64,000 bases of DNA from Isoetes taiwanensis (taxonomy: Eukaryota > Streptophyta > Lycopodiopsida > Isoetales > Isoetaceae): contig JAJEKV010000006.1 of assembly GCA_021234155.1 (NCBI GenBank), positions 2,335,815-2,399,814 on the forward strand. Reading direction: 5' to 3'. This document shows positions 1 to 8,533 of this stretch, one piece after another. Both the position numbers and the translations under genes were made by a program. Below the pieces are notes generated by a model that was not told the DNA's origin, did not search any database, and saw nothing but the letters and a program-made list of their open reading frames with translations. Positions within the stretch are counted from its first letter, which is position 1; the number at the start of each line of letters is the position of its first letter.

Positions 1-174
1 ACCCATGCCCCCGCCGAAAACCACGCAGAAGTCCACGCCCCCGTCAAAGAAGAGAGCCAGACAAGACAAATGACCGCCTCCGGGTATCCAAGAGATCTTC
101 TGGCAGGCTTGGCAGGGATCAGCTTCCTCTACTTGGTCTGGATCTACTGCCCCGAATCCTCCTCGTTGTCCTAA
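1..174 (+). CDS. C-terminal end of an unknown membrane-anchored protein (starts before the window)
   Basis: Frame 1 is open from the first base to a TAA at 172-174, giving 57 residues with no start inside the window. The first half is rich in Ala, His, Pro and charged residues. The second half contains a hydrophobic stretch (LLAGLAGISFLYLVWIYC) long enough to span a membrane, followed by a short Ser-rich tail. This looks like a tail-anchored or single-pass protein. It lies beside the multi-gene element at 0.8-7.3 kb and may be one of its cargo genes, but nothing links them except position. I do not recognise the family. A chance open frame of this length is possible. Confidence 0.35.
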   Translation, partial: THAPAENHAEVHAPVKEESQTRQMTASGYPRDLLAGLAGISFLYLVWIYCPESSSLS

Positions 175-826
175 ATTCGTCTTTTTACAGAGATGCCTTC
201 ATGCCTTTGGGGGGGGCATTAGAGCGGATTTGGAGTCTCAAACAACCTCCTATCAGCCATTCCACATCATATTTCCGCTCCTTTTTTCCCATGCCACCTA
301 GGATACCAAACTCTCATAATTACAGATTTACTTGGAATATTCTCCCGGAATAAGGGGGATTGCACATTCATGGCGCCATATGTATTCAATTCTATTGATT
401 GTCAGACAGACTGATGCAACACATGGCGCTTCTAAAAAGCCACTTGCATTATAGCATACCGGCAACACATGACAGTGTCTCTTGGTTTGTCAGGTACCAA
501 GCGTGCGCGTTACCGATTCTTGTCTTGCGCTATTTTCATTTAGAGGCCATGCCCATACAAACTTCCCGCCTTCTACATTTCAAAATTTGAATGCGTAGGT
601 TGAAACTTTGTATCAGACTTTCATTTCGAGGCACTGGGACTCGCCGACTGCGCCTTAAAAGTTCGTAAACCGGGATCTTTACTTCATCCTAATACAGGCT
701 TCCCGCCCCCTACGATTCGAAATTTGAATTTGCTTAATGTATAAAAGCATGAATTGTAGGAGAATGGACTTTTCGATTTCCATATGCACGTTGCAAATTT
801 CAAAAACGAGGCTAGTACAGACATTC
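175..826. other. Non-coding stretch with a pair of short direct repeats
   Basis: No convincing gene. A unit of about 33 bp (cttcccgcc, then a variable part, then aaatttgaat) occurs at 559-592 and again at 699-731, each shortly after the text 'atac'. The spacing suggests upstream regulatory or old repeat sequence of the neighbouring element. Confidence 0.4.
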
Positions 827-893
827 GGCTCACACGAAGCGAATTGGGCTGGGGCATACAAATTGTACACCTTAATTTCGCGCCGTGTGATCC
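827..893. repeat. Palindrome/hairpin with TCACACG...CGCGAA arms, upstream of the transposase-like gene
   Basis: The left arm at 827-845 (ggctcacacgaagcgaatt) is the imperfect reverse complement of the right arm at 874-893 (aatttcgcgccgtgtgatcc). The same arm sequence recurs at 3605-3693, 4480-4543 and 5619-5681, so it is a family of palindromes interspersed among the genes of this element. Confidence 0.7.
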
Positions 894-1199
894 ATGCAGT
901 ATGGAAGCTCCAAATGATGTTTGGATAAGGATCCAACTGACTCACGAATATGCTCCAGTCTTCAATCGCAAAAAACGAGGTCTAAAAAATAAGAACATAG
1001 ACCTCGACGTGTTGCGTCTTGCAGGATAAAAAAGTGTCGACATCTGGGTGGATGGCAGTTTATATCCATTGGATCCGTTGAGTGGCAAGAAACCGTCATT
1101 TTGGGACGTTTCAAGTTTAGTCTGATTTTGTGGTAACGGTAACTCTGGCCTCCTAGGATATTGTGAGAGATTGAGAGAGGATGAAAGCAGTTTCTTGAG

Positions 1200-3531
1200 A
1201 TGAGCTGCTTCCGATTGTCACAAGAGAATTATAACTTAAACCAGCAGCTCTTTTTTCTCTCGCTTCATTACTCCACTGTAATGAAGGAAAGGAATGACGG
1301 CTTGGGGAGGGAAACCTCTTTGAGATACGAAGTGGATAAGTCCAAATTGGTGATAGGGCGGCTGCGGGAAAAGATCCAAGAGCTCGAAAGAGCAAACTTT
1401 GGGCTTCAATGTAGGTTAAAGAATTTGAAGAAAATACCCCTTGGCTTGTGGAGAAAGGAAGAAGCACTTTCGACCGATAGAGGAACTGCAGTTTGGATCA
1501 GGTGCATTCAGACGCAGGGTCATGGCCACAAGGTCCGTTTACAACAGTAGCAAAGGCCAGTCAAGATCTGAGAAAACTAGAAGCAATCTTGGTTACGTAG
1601 TGAAGAACCTAGCGACAAACAGGGAGATAATGGACATGATTTGTCAGCCCTACAATTCTTCTCTCAAGAAGATGGTATTGGAAATGGTACTAGGAGAGAT
1701 CTACAAGAAGCTAGAAGCGACAGATGTACAGACTGTTTGTGACGATGTAGGCATCAGTAGGCTTGGTTACCGTTCTCTATTCAAGCCATTCCACGAAGCG
1801 TTGAAAAGAATGTGCACAAAAAAAGTATTCGCTCCACGTCCACAAATTGTTGAGAATATAAGGGTTACTAGGAAAAAGATGGTGTATGCCATATTAGAAG
1901 AGATGCACCACGTTGAATGTGCTGGTCCTGTCATAGCCATAAAAGATAAGAATGACAAGGATTATTGTGATATAGTTGGAATGAATAAACGCAATAATCT
2001 TTGGGTTGACCTGGTTAGTCTCTTACAATTCCTTGTCAAATATTATGACTTAACAGTTGCAGAAACTAATGGTGAGATTGAAGTTTGCATAAAATTGGAT
2101 GAAACGGAACTGACCAAGTTTGAGAAGTATGAGAGGGTATCCGTTGTCATCATGAATAGAGCAATTGAGAATGCAATAGCACATGCTAAATCAAAGAGCA
2201 ACAAGAATAAAAAAAAAAAGATGTAGAGGTGACGGACGAGGAGAAGAAGCGTGCCGAAAAACGGTTCTCATGTCAATCTGAAGATGACACCTGGTGGCTA
2301 GGTCTCTTTAAAGTTCAGAAAGAAACCCACGAGGTATTGAAATGTGTGTTCAATCAAACTGACATCCCGAGTCTAATAGATTCGAGGGAGGGGAAAAATT
2401 GCAAGTAGATCACTATGGATCTTACAAAGTAATTTTTCACTTGGCGTTTGATTTAAAAACTGAGAAAGCAATGTACAACATAAGTGGAGGAGGACAAGGA
2501 ACATGCAAAATTTGTCTGTACTGCAATCATGCAAGGAAGTCAAGTACTGGGAAGACTGTTTCAACCTTGTCCCTTAACCAAGCAAATCCTCCTAATAGAG
2601 GAGAAAAAGATCCCAAGTTCCATGGCATTTTCCCCATTCTATTAGAGAGGGTTCATATCTGCACTCTGCACGGCTTTGAGAGAATCATCGACAAGATGAT
2701 ATTTTTGAGCTACAGATTCGTGTGGAACATTTCAGACAAGAAGAGAAGAGAGGAAGGAATTCGTAAAATTGAACATGTTCTATCAGAAGCAGGTTTGCAT
2801 GGTGGCAATGTAAGATTAGAGCTCGATAAGAAACGGGCAGGAAGAACAAGTGTGCCCCGTAAGGTGTCAATTGGAGGGGTGAAAGCTCGACGCTTCATAA
2901 AGAATCATAGAGAGGCTCTGAACAAAAACCAGATGGGAGAAAAGGTCTATGAATTTGGAAAATTGCTGGTTGATGCGGAGCAGGACCGCACAGATGGCGT
3001 TCGTTCGGCATTGAGGAAAAAAAAAGCATGGGATGCATTGTCTGAATTGTTCCCATACATTCAGAGAATGGACCTCACAAGAGAAGATGCAGAAATGTTT
3101 GTGCAAGCGAATAACAAATTTATTAGGCTTACATAGACGCATGGGGAGAGAGTGAAGTCACGCACTACTTGCACATCTTTTGGGCTCATGCACCTTGGTT
3201 TTTTAGGAAGTATGGAAGCCTAGCAGTGTGGAGTGCACAAGGCATGGAGAAGTCGCATAAACAAGCTAAAATAGCCTTTCATCGTAACACTCAAAGAGGG
3301 GGTGAAAATGTGGGAAACAACCCTCTAAGACAGATAACAGAGTGGTTTTATAGAAGGGCGATGGCTAAATACGATAAGAATGTCGCTTTAAGGAGCAACC
3401 CAGAAGTCATAAACACCATTGGCATAATGCTGAAGAGAAAACGGAAACTTGCTTGGCAAAATTCTAGGGCCCCTCTAGCATCGCAACAGTGGAGATCTAA
3501 GAGACAAAGAATTGGTAAAGTATACTTGTAA
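1200..3531 (+). pseudogene. Transposase-like protein gene in four frame-shifted pieces
   Basis: Four open segments join into one product of about 775 residues. 1200 to about 1430 encodes a coiled coil (REKIQELERANFGLQ). About 1441-2223, 2224 to about 2393 and about 2396-3136 carry the core, and 3127-3531 the C-terminus. Frame changes fall at A or C runs (1428-1440, the A-run at 2209-2219, 2390-2398) and near 3130, where YIDAWGESEVTHYLHIFWAH continues in another frame. Visible features are a KLDETEL acidic motif, CKICLYCNHA (paired cysteines), RVHICTLHGFERI, LHGGNVRLE and a conserved-looking end, WSAQGMEKSHKQAK. I recall a similar architecture in uncharacterised, probably transposon-derived proteins of cnidarians and other eukaryotes, but I cannot name the family. 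The acidic residues could be a DDE-type site; that is inference. The gene is convergent with four minus-strand genes and shares palindromes with them. Confidence 0.6.
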
Positions 3532-3604
3532 TGTGTAGCATGTTCACACGACGCTGAACATGACGCGAAGTACTTGCCTCCTACCTTGTTTGCACAACTG
3601 TAGC

Positions 3605-3693
3605 TTCGCGTCCGTGTGATCTTATTTGGATCATACGGCGCGAACAGTGAAGTTCGCTATTGTTTGCATTTATGTGGCTTCGCGACGTGTGAT
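3605..3693. repeat. Three alternating palindrome arms between convergent genes
   Basis: The arms are ttcgcgtccgtgtgatc (3605-3621), gatcatacggcgcgaa (3629-3644) and ttcgcgacgtgtgat (3679-3693). The middle arm can pair with either neighbour, so alternative hairpins can form. A further half arm (tcacacgacgc) lies near 3544. The cluster is between the 3' ends of the transposase-like gene and the coiled-coil gene at 3776-4261, where it could help end transcription or act as a protein-binding site. Confidence 0.7.
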
Positions 3694-3775
3694 GCTTTAC
3701 AAGATAATAATAAAAAAAGGTTACTTTTGATTAAAGTTGTGGAAATTGTTACATTGAAAAACAAAATACAACGAC

Positions 3776-4261
3776 TCATTGTTGCTCCAGTGCGAGCTCT
3801 TCTTCATTATCTTCATCATCATCATCAGCTTCGTCCTCGTCTTCGTCTTCGTCTCTTCTCCTCAAGCCAGCAATCACCCTATCCAAATGTTCCTCCAATC
3901 TGTCCACCATCTCTTTGTACATGTCTCGCTCCCGTCCCAATACCACAACGTGTTCTTCTGCCTGAATTAGTAACCTCGTTGCTGTCATAACCAACTCAGT
4001 GCAGTTGTTGGGACATAACCTTCCCCTCCTATCTAGCCTTCTATTCAACCGCCTGATATGCCTCTCTTGGCTACGAAGCATGAGAAGGTTGAATTCATTC
4101 TCTTCTTCTTTCTGCTGAATTGTAACGGCATTTTCCTTTAGAAGATGGTCTTGCTCCTTCAACCTCTTCATTAGAACACCCAACACTATGTCAGAAGGGA
4201 ATTCTATCCTCAGGTGTTTTCCCTTATCAGCGGTTGAGGATGTGGAGGCCATAGATGACAA
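3776..4261 (-). CDS. Coiled-coil protein with a strongly acidic C-terminus (161 aa)
   Basis: The open frame runs ATG to stop with no interruption, the only gene of this element for which that is true. Residues about 25-60 and 80-125 are rich in Leu, Glu, Gln and Arg in heptad-like spacing (LMKRLKEQDHLLKENAV), predicting coiled coil. The last 30 residues are almost all Asp/Glu with a few Ala and Leu. Acidic tails of this kind occur in histone chaperones and nucleosome-binding proteins. Because the next-but-one gene encodes an H3-like protein, a chaperone-like role is an attractive guess but unproven. A TATA-like tgtataaattg lies about 85 bp upstream (about 4340-4350), and a palindrome (4480-4543) lies further upstream. 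No family recognised. Confidence 0.6.
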   Translation of the reverse strand: MSSMASTSSTADKGKHLRIEFPSDIVLGVLMKRLKEQDHLLKENAVTIQQKEEENEFNLLMLRSQERHIRRLNRRLDRRGRLCPNNCTELVMTATRLLIQAEEHVVVLGRERDMYKEMVDRLEEHLDRVIAGLRRRDEDEDEDEADDDDEDNEEELALEQQ

Positions 4262-4479
4262 ATGGGAGGGACGTTAAGATTATAGAAGTGAAGGGAGCAA
4301 AGACTCTAACCGGCGGAAGGAGCACAATGCAAGGACCTCAATTTATACATATTAGCGCTTGAACATATTAAATACAGTCGGCTGCTGTTGCACGTGTCGA
4401 GCGGATTCTGTCGGCTGTCCGCTAGAACACATTAATGGTACTGTCCGCTGGAACACATTAACTATTCTAAGTACACTGT

Positions 4480-4543
4480 ATCACACCACGCAAAATCTGC
4501 ACATGCGCTTTAAAAGCTTATGAAGTGTTTCGCTTCGTGTGAT
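4480..4543. repeat. Palindrome upstream of the acidic coiled-coil gene
   Basis: The left arm atcacaccacgcaaaa (4480-4495) pairs with the right arm gtttcgcttcgtgtgat (4527-4543). The arms match the family seen at 827-893, 3605-3693 and 5619-5681. It lies about 130 bp upstream of the TATA-like box of the 3776-4261 gene, so a promoter-proximal role is plausible. Confidence 0.65.
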
Positions 4544-4613
4544 CTGTCTTCTCATTCTCTCTACAACGGATATTGAAAATTAAAAATAGGAAACGTAATA
4601 TTCGGCACATTTT

Positions 4614-5108
4614 TCAAAAATGTTTTCCATTGCGAAACAAAATAATTACGAACATTAAAAAAATACGGGCCCCTCTAGGAGGAGCCCGATGCCTATGATC
4701 GCCGGGCAAGCTCTTCCTGGAGGGCACTGATAATTTTTTCTGCTCCTCCAACATGATTGCCTGCCCTGCAACCACGTTCTCATACTCTGCAACCTTATCT
4801 TCCCGCTCATCGAGTTGAGCTTGGGCAGCCTTGCCCGCTTCGATTGCGGCCCTAAGCCTCTCTTGGAGGTTAGATCTCGTGGCACGCAATTTGCGGTCTA
4901 TGGAAGCCCACTGATTGTCGCGCACTAAAATCACCTCCCTATAGAAGGCGGTCTTGTCCTCTGCCGCAACCAGCTTGGCGACGTCTTCATTATTCTTTTC
5001 TTTCAGAAGGCGGATCTGTTCCTCCGCTTGAGCACGAATGTTCTTAATTTCCTTCACCAGAACTTGAGACAAGATCTCGGCAGGGATGGAACTAGAGCTG
5101 GAGGCCAT
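4614..5108 (-). CDS. Coiled-coil protein, probably frame-shifted near its end
   Basis: The ATG at 5106-5108 opens a 164-residue frame starting MASSSSSIPAEIL. Residues about 15-125 are a nearly continuous predicted coiled coil (LREQ/E-rich, e.g. IRAQAEEQIRLLKEKNNED). After about residue 120 the frame becomes Pro/Arg-rich and ends in a hydrophobic stretch unlike the rest. In the neighbouring frame, just after the A-run at about 4728-4733, a helical end (IISALQEELARRS) leads to a stop at 4693-4695. The natural end is therefore probably 4693, with one base gained or lost in the A-run. A TATA-like ctatacaaaa lies near 5205. The product resembles the 3776-4261 protein in size, Ser-rich start and coiled-coil content, so the two may be related or act together. 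No family recognised. Confidence 0.55.
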   Translation of the reverse strand: MASSSSSIPAEILSQVLVKEIKNIRAQAEEQIRLLKEKNNEDVAKLVAAEDKTAFYREVILVRDNQWASIDRKLRATRSNLQERLRAAIEAGKAAQAQLDEREDKVAEYENVVAGQAIMLEEQKKLSVPSRKSLPGDHRHRAPPRGARIFLMFVIILFRNGKHF

Positions 5109-5618
5109 TGAAAGAGATGGGAGAACATGAGAGATGGCTGAGGGCAGATGTGATAGAACATGAGATGGGATGGCGGATAGGAGAAGACAAAGGCCTCTGA
5201 TGTTTTGTATAGAAACTAGAGATGCGTTGGAATCTACAGTTGCGAGTACCGATAAAGTTGTGTAATAATCCTACGAGGCAAAATTATAGCATGCAATTAG
5301 GCAACGGTAGCCTATGTTCGCATCATGGGATCCGTCAGATCCTAGCCATACTGTATGCAGGCCGTACAAAAGACAGTGTTATTGTGGCAGCGCATGCCAC
5401 GTCCTTGGCATGACGTTGTCATCCGCATGCCACATATGTGAGTAGACGTTGTCATCCACATGCCACGTGCTTTGAGTGCTGGCGCTTTCCAAACCTAGAT
5501 ATGACTAATTCGTATTTACCTGCAAGATATCACATAATCTAGCTAGATATTTCTGTTACAGATAGTTTTCTATTAATAAATCAGGAATTTGTACATACAA
5601 CGAGGTGTATGTTATGGA
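5109..5618. other. Intergenic region with a short direct repeat
   Basis: No gene visible. A 23-bp unit (gacgttgtcatcc, then a/g, then catgccac) occurs at 5412-5434 and again at 5445-5467. The missing second half of the H3-like histone fold was looked for on the minus strand here and not found. Confidence 0.4.
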
Positions 5619-6287
5619 GATCATACGGCGTGAAATCCATTGATTACCTAATTGCAAGCATGGCATTTCCGTCGTGTGATCTTTTAATAAAACAAAACAT
5701 ACATTTGAACACTCTTGCAGAATCTCTTTCACGAACCTGGCAAATGGGAGACGCGAAATGACCATCTCAGTGCTCTTCTGATACTTCTTAATCTCTCGAA
5801 GCGCTTTAATGCCAGGCTTCGTCTTCCGCTTCCGGCCACTACCCTCACCCACCCCAGCATTTGCAGGCTGTTGCTCGGCCGACTCTTTCGGTCGTCTCCT
5901 CACATTTCTGGTCGCCCTTTCTGGCGTTGGGCCTCCTCCTTTGATTTGAAGGTCCTGGCGCATCCACAGGAGGAGCAGGAGGAGAGGAAGAGCAAGAAGA
6001 GGCGGTTGCCCAATAATTAATCCGGCGTCATATTCTGCTCGGCGATCTCTCACATTTTCATCCTCCATCTCCGAACCGGAGTGCACCTCCCTACTTACTG
6101 CCGAGCTGCTTCCCCCACCGTCTCTCATGCGGAGTTATTTTCCGCAGCTTCTGTTAGGCATGGTCGGAGGAGGAGAATCTCTATCAGAGACTTCAGATTC
6201 AGTTGTGGATGAAGGAGGCGGACTAATATAATCACCTGGCCTTACACCACCTGGATGCATCCTTGCGGTTTGCTTAGTTCTTGCCAT
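5556..6287 (-). pseudogene. Histone H3-like protein with K9M tail (broken by one stop, fold truncated)
   Basis: ATG at 6285-6287 follows a TATA-like gtataaagc (about 6310-6318). The product begins MARTKQTARMHPGG: residues 1-8 of the mature H3 tail are exact and Lys9 is replaced by Met. A Pro/Ser/acidic linker follows. The frame has a single TAA at 6135-6137 and then stays open in the same frame. At about 5720-5840 it reads [20 protein letters not shown] and [13 protein letters not shown], matching the alphaN helix and start of alpha1 of H3 without gaps. After KEILQECSN there is a good splice donor (GTATGT at 5697-5702), and no alpha2-alpha3 is found further down, so the last part of the listed span is likely intron or junk. 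Canonical H3 is about 136 aa; here about 120 extra residues separate tail and fold. In studied eukaryotes H3 K9M acts as a dominant inhibitor of H3K9 methyltransferases, so an anti-silencing role is a plausible inference. Confidence 0.75.
5619..5681. repeat. Palindrome at the 3' side of the H3-like gene
   Basis: The left arm gatcatacggcgtgaaat (5619-5636) pairs with the right arm atttccgtcgtgtgatc (5665-5681). It belongs to the palindrome family of this element. It lies just past the point where the H3-like coding similarity stops, and upstream of the gene at 4614-5108. Confidence 0.7.
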
Positions 6288-6304
6288 GGCTTCTCAGGGG
6301 ATGG

Positions 6305-6498
6305 CGCTTTATACTACGCACACTGACAAGAATAGACAATTGGCAAGAGATAAATAGTAAAAAACAGTAGTTAGAAGTAAAATACGATGGTAACTTTTTT
6401 AAATAATTGTACGGAACCCTAAAAAAATATCGGACAAAATACGGAACTCTAAAAAAACATCGGACAAAAACACAAATAAAAAACCGAGATTCAAAGCG
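6305..6498. promoter_or_regulatory. Promoter region of the H3-like gene with a 31-bp tandem repeat
   Basis: On the minus strand a TATA-like gtataaagc lies about 25 bp upstream of the H3-like ATG. Further upstream, two copies of a 31-bp unit (acggaaccct, then an A-run, then atcggacaaa) stand in tandem at about 6411-6469. Confidence 0.45.
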
Positions 6499-7257
6499 CT
6501 AGGCGATAGACAATTTCTTGTTGATCGCGAACTCACTAAATTTTACATTTCCCTCTTGCCTGTAGCCAACCCTAATGCCATCAATGAAATAATGGAAGTC
6601 GTTAGCAATCTCCTCTGTCTCCATTAGCACTCTTAGCTCTGATAATGGCCATTCGATTTCTATGGTGGCTGTATAAATGACTTCCTCCCCTCGCCATACT
6701 CGAATATCTACCGCATCGGAGTGTCTACTATGGTCCTCAAACGGCTCCCAAAAGGTTATGCAGCCTCTCTTTTTCTGTTTCCTTCGTTCTAGTTGACAAT
6801 TAACGTACAAATATTGTTTTGGAAGAAAGTATCTGAACATAAAGGAGGACTTAACTACGCAGCACTCTGTTAGTTGACCGGATGATTCGTGGAATCGAAC
6901 ATCCCAGGTCGGAACCAAAAATAAGCCATCCACAAAATCGGCAGGGGGGAGAAAGCATGTATATGTCTTCGGAGCTTTTCGAACTTCCTACGCCATCTGG
7001 AATATGTTAGCAAATACCTCAAACGGTGTGAAGATTTTGAAACTCATCTTCACGCCTCCGTTTTCAGACATTTCTGCTTGCACCTCGTCAGCCAGGCATT
7101 TCTTCATTGCAATTACATTGTTCTCATTAGTCTGTGGCTTACAAAGTTCACTTAAAGGGGGCAATTCAACCGGCCTCAAGCTCGATTTCCTGACCTTTAT
7201 GTTGTAATCATGTCCGTAAAACCAGATGCCTATACCCGGCAAGGTCACGGCATCCAT
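6499..7257 (-). pseudogene. Unknown protein, about 252 codons with one internal TAG
   Basis: One reading frame runs from ATG at 7255-7257 to the stop at 6499-6501, interrupted only by TAG at 6988-6990. Sequence on both sides of the stop is in phase and protein-like (FEVFANIFQMA before; EVRKAPKTYTCFLPPADF after). The product is mixed alpha/beta in appearance, with many aromatic residues (GIGIWFYGHDYNIKVRKSS; VRFHESSGQL; FHYFIDGIRVGYRQEG), no signal peptide and no membrane span. It is the most upstream minus-strand gene of the element, 212 bp from the H3-like ATG. The upstream frame is closed by TGA near 7300, so the ATG at 7257 is the likely start, unless an earlier exon exists. I do not recognise a family. 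Confidence 0.5.
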
Positions 7258-7565
7258 ACCTTGGAAAATGACAGAATCTATTGAGATTGATCCAAGTGCC
7301 AGGTTTCAGGTCGACATCTGGTGATGGATGGGTGACTTCCCTACCATGGAGGCTAATTGGGTCTGATAGACTTGTTAATCCTCATGGATGTTAATGTTCA
7401 ATTCAAGTCAATTCAATCTGGGATCTTCATATGCCTTTGCATTCTAGTTTTTTATAAGCATGAGGACATTTTGACACAAGGCATGTAATGACAACATGGA
7501 TACTTCATGTTGAGTCATTTAAATGAGAGTAGAGCAATGATTGTATGGTGGTGCTTCCAAATTTA

Positions 7566-7830
7566 TCTATAAAAAAACCTTAAGAAATCACACCACTTTA
7601 GAGAACCATACTTCCTAAAAAGACACCTCCTCGAAGACTACACTTATTTATAAACTACACCTCAAAAAACTACACTTTCTTAAAAATAACACCACCTCAA
7701 AAAACAAAAGTTACAGTTCTTTTAAGAAAAGCATACCTCCTTAAAAAACCACACTTCCTAAAAAACAAAAACCACAACTTCTTAAAAAATCAACGTGGAC
7801 ATTTTCTGTCCACTTAAAAAACAATATCAC
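7566..7830. repeat. Degenerate A-rich tandem repeat
   Basis: About 265 bp built from imperfect units such as aaaaaccacacttcctt, of roughly 17-22 bp, with strong strand asymmetry (A/C on the plus strand). The flanks 7258-7565 hold no gene that I can see. This marks the right-hand neighbourhood of the H3/K9M element. Confidence 0.6.
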
Positions 7831-7929
7831 TAATCAGTAAAACCACACCTTCACAGATCTACATGTAGGTTTTTTTGTGATCTCTGAATAAAGTACATGT
7901 GGACCTAGAAAAACTAGAGTTTTCAACAG

Positions 7930-8533
7930 TGGACCAAAACTTGGTGTCAGTGTGTTGGCAGCAAGTCAATTCCAGGCTCACACGAGGCCCACAATACTAC
8001 TTGCGCACCCACTTGCCCATGAAGAAGCGGAGACTGGTAATTTCCATTCGCACAGATGTGCATCGCCTCTTCATTGAGACAGGCCGATGGACTTGAGAGG
8101 AACGTGAGGACAGGATCTATCAGTGTTGCCAACAGGATGCCATTAAGAATGAATGCCATGTCCTTTAGACCCCCCCGCGGTGTTCGATTATATCCAAGCA
8201 TGGTATGTTCAGTTAGTTATACCTGACCAGCCACTGCATGTGCTCTTGAACACGACTCCGTGGGCTTGTTGGGATCATACCTTCAGGAGGTTATGGATAG
8301 ACGAATTCAGCTTATGCTTCGTGGCAGTATTGAATTGTCTGATAAGATTGTACAATCTATCGATATACTTATTACTACTAAGGTTTTTCCCTCAAAAACC
8401 TTTCGGGACAAGGGTTTTTTTAATCCTGGCAGTAATACACTTGCTATTCTCTTTGTTTGGATCCTATAGACCAATTGGTCTTCGTGGACGATAAAAATAC
8501 ATTCTATTCTATTCTATTCTATTCTATTCTATT
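7930..8533 (+). mobile_element. LINE 3' end, 5'-truncated copy A, ending in an (ATTCT)n tail
   Basis: The stretch aligns with the LINE fragment at 10570-11626: the coding text for THLPMKKRRLVISIRTDVHR lies at about 8010-8070, followed by a damaged Cys/His motif and the shared 3' region (tattactactaaggtttttccc, then ccaattggtct, then ggacgataaaa). It ends in seven or more ATTCT units at about 8496-8533. It is 5'-truncated, as expected of target-primed insertion, and full of stops. Confidence 0.75.

Noticed and set aside
1153-1467. Minus-strand 104-codon frame opposite the transposase N-terminus
   Set aside because: Shadow of the plus-strand coiled-coil region; low-complexity Ser-rich text.
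5109-5700. Second exon completing the H3 fold of the K9M gene
   Set aside because: A donor site exists at 5697-5702, but no text resembling QEAAEA, FEDTN or HAKRVT was found on the minus strand before the next gene.
6135-6990. Organelle-type RNA editing removing stops
   Set aside because: U-to-C editing of stops is known in fern and hornwort organelles, but this DNA is nuclear; simple mutation or read error is more likely.
1036-7331. gtcgacatctgg at about 1036 and 7309 as the ends of the 0-7 kb element
   Set aside because: The shared stretch is only about 12-20 bp in direct orientation, one copy lies inside the element, and no target duplication is visible.
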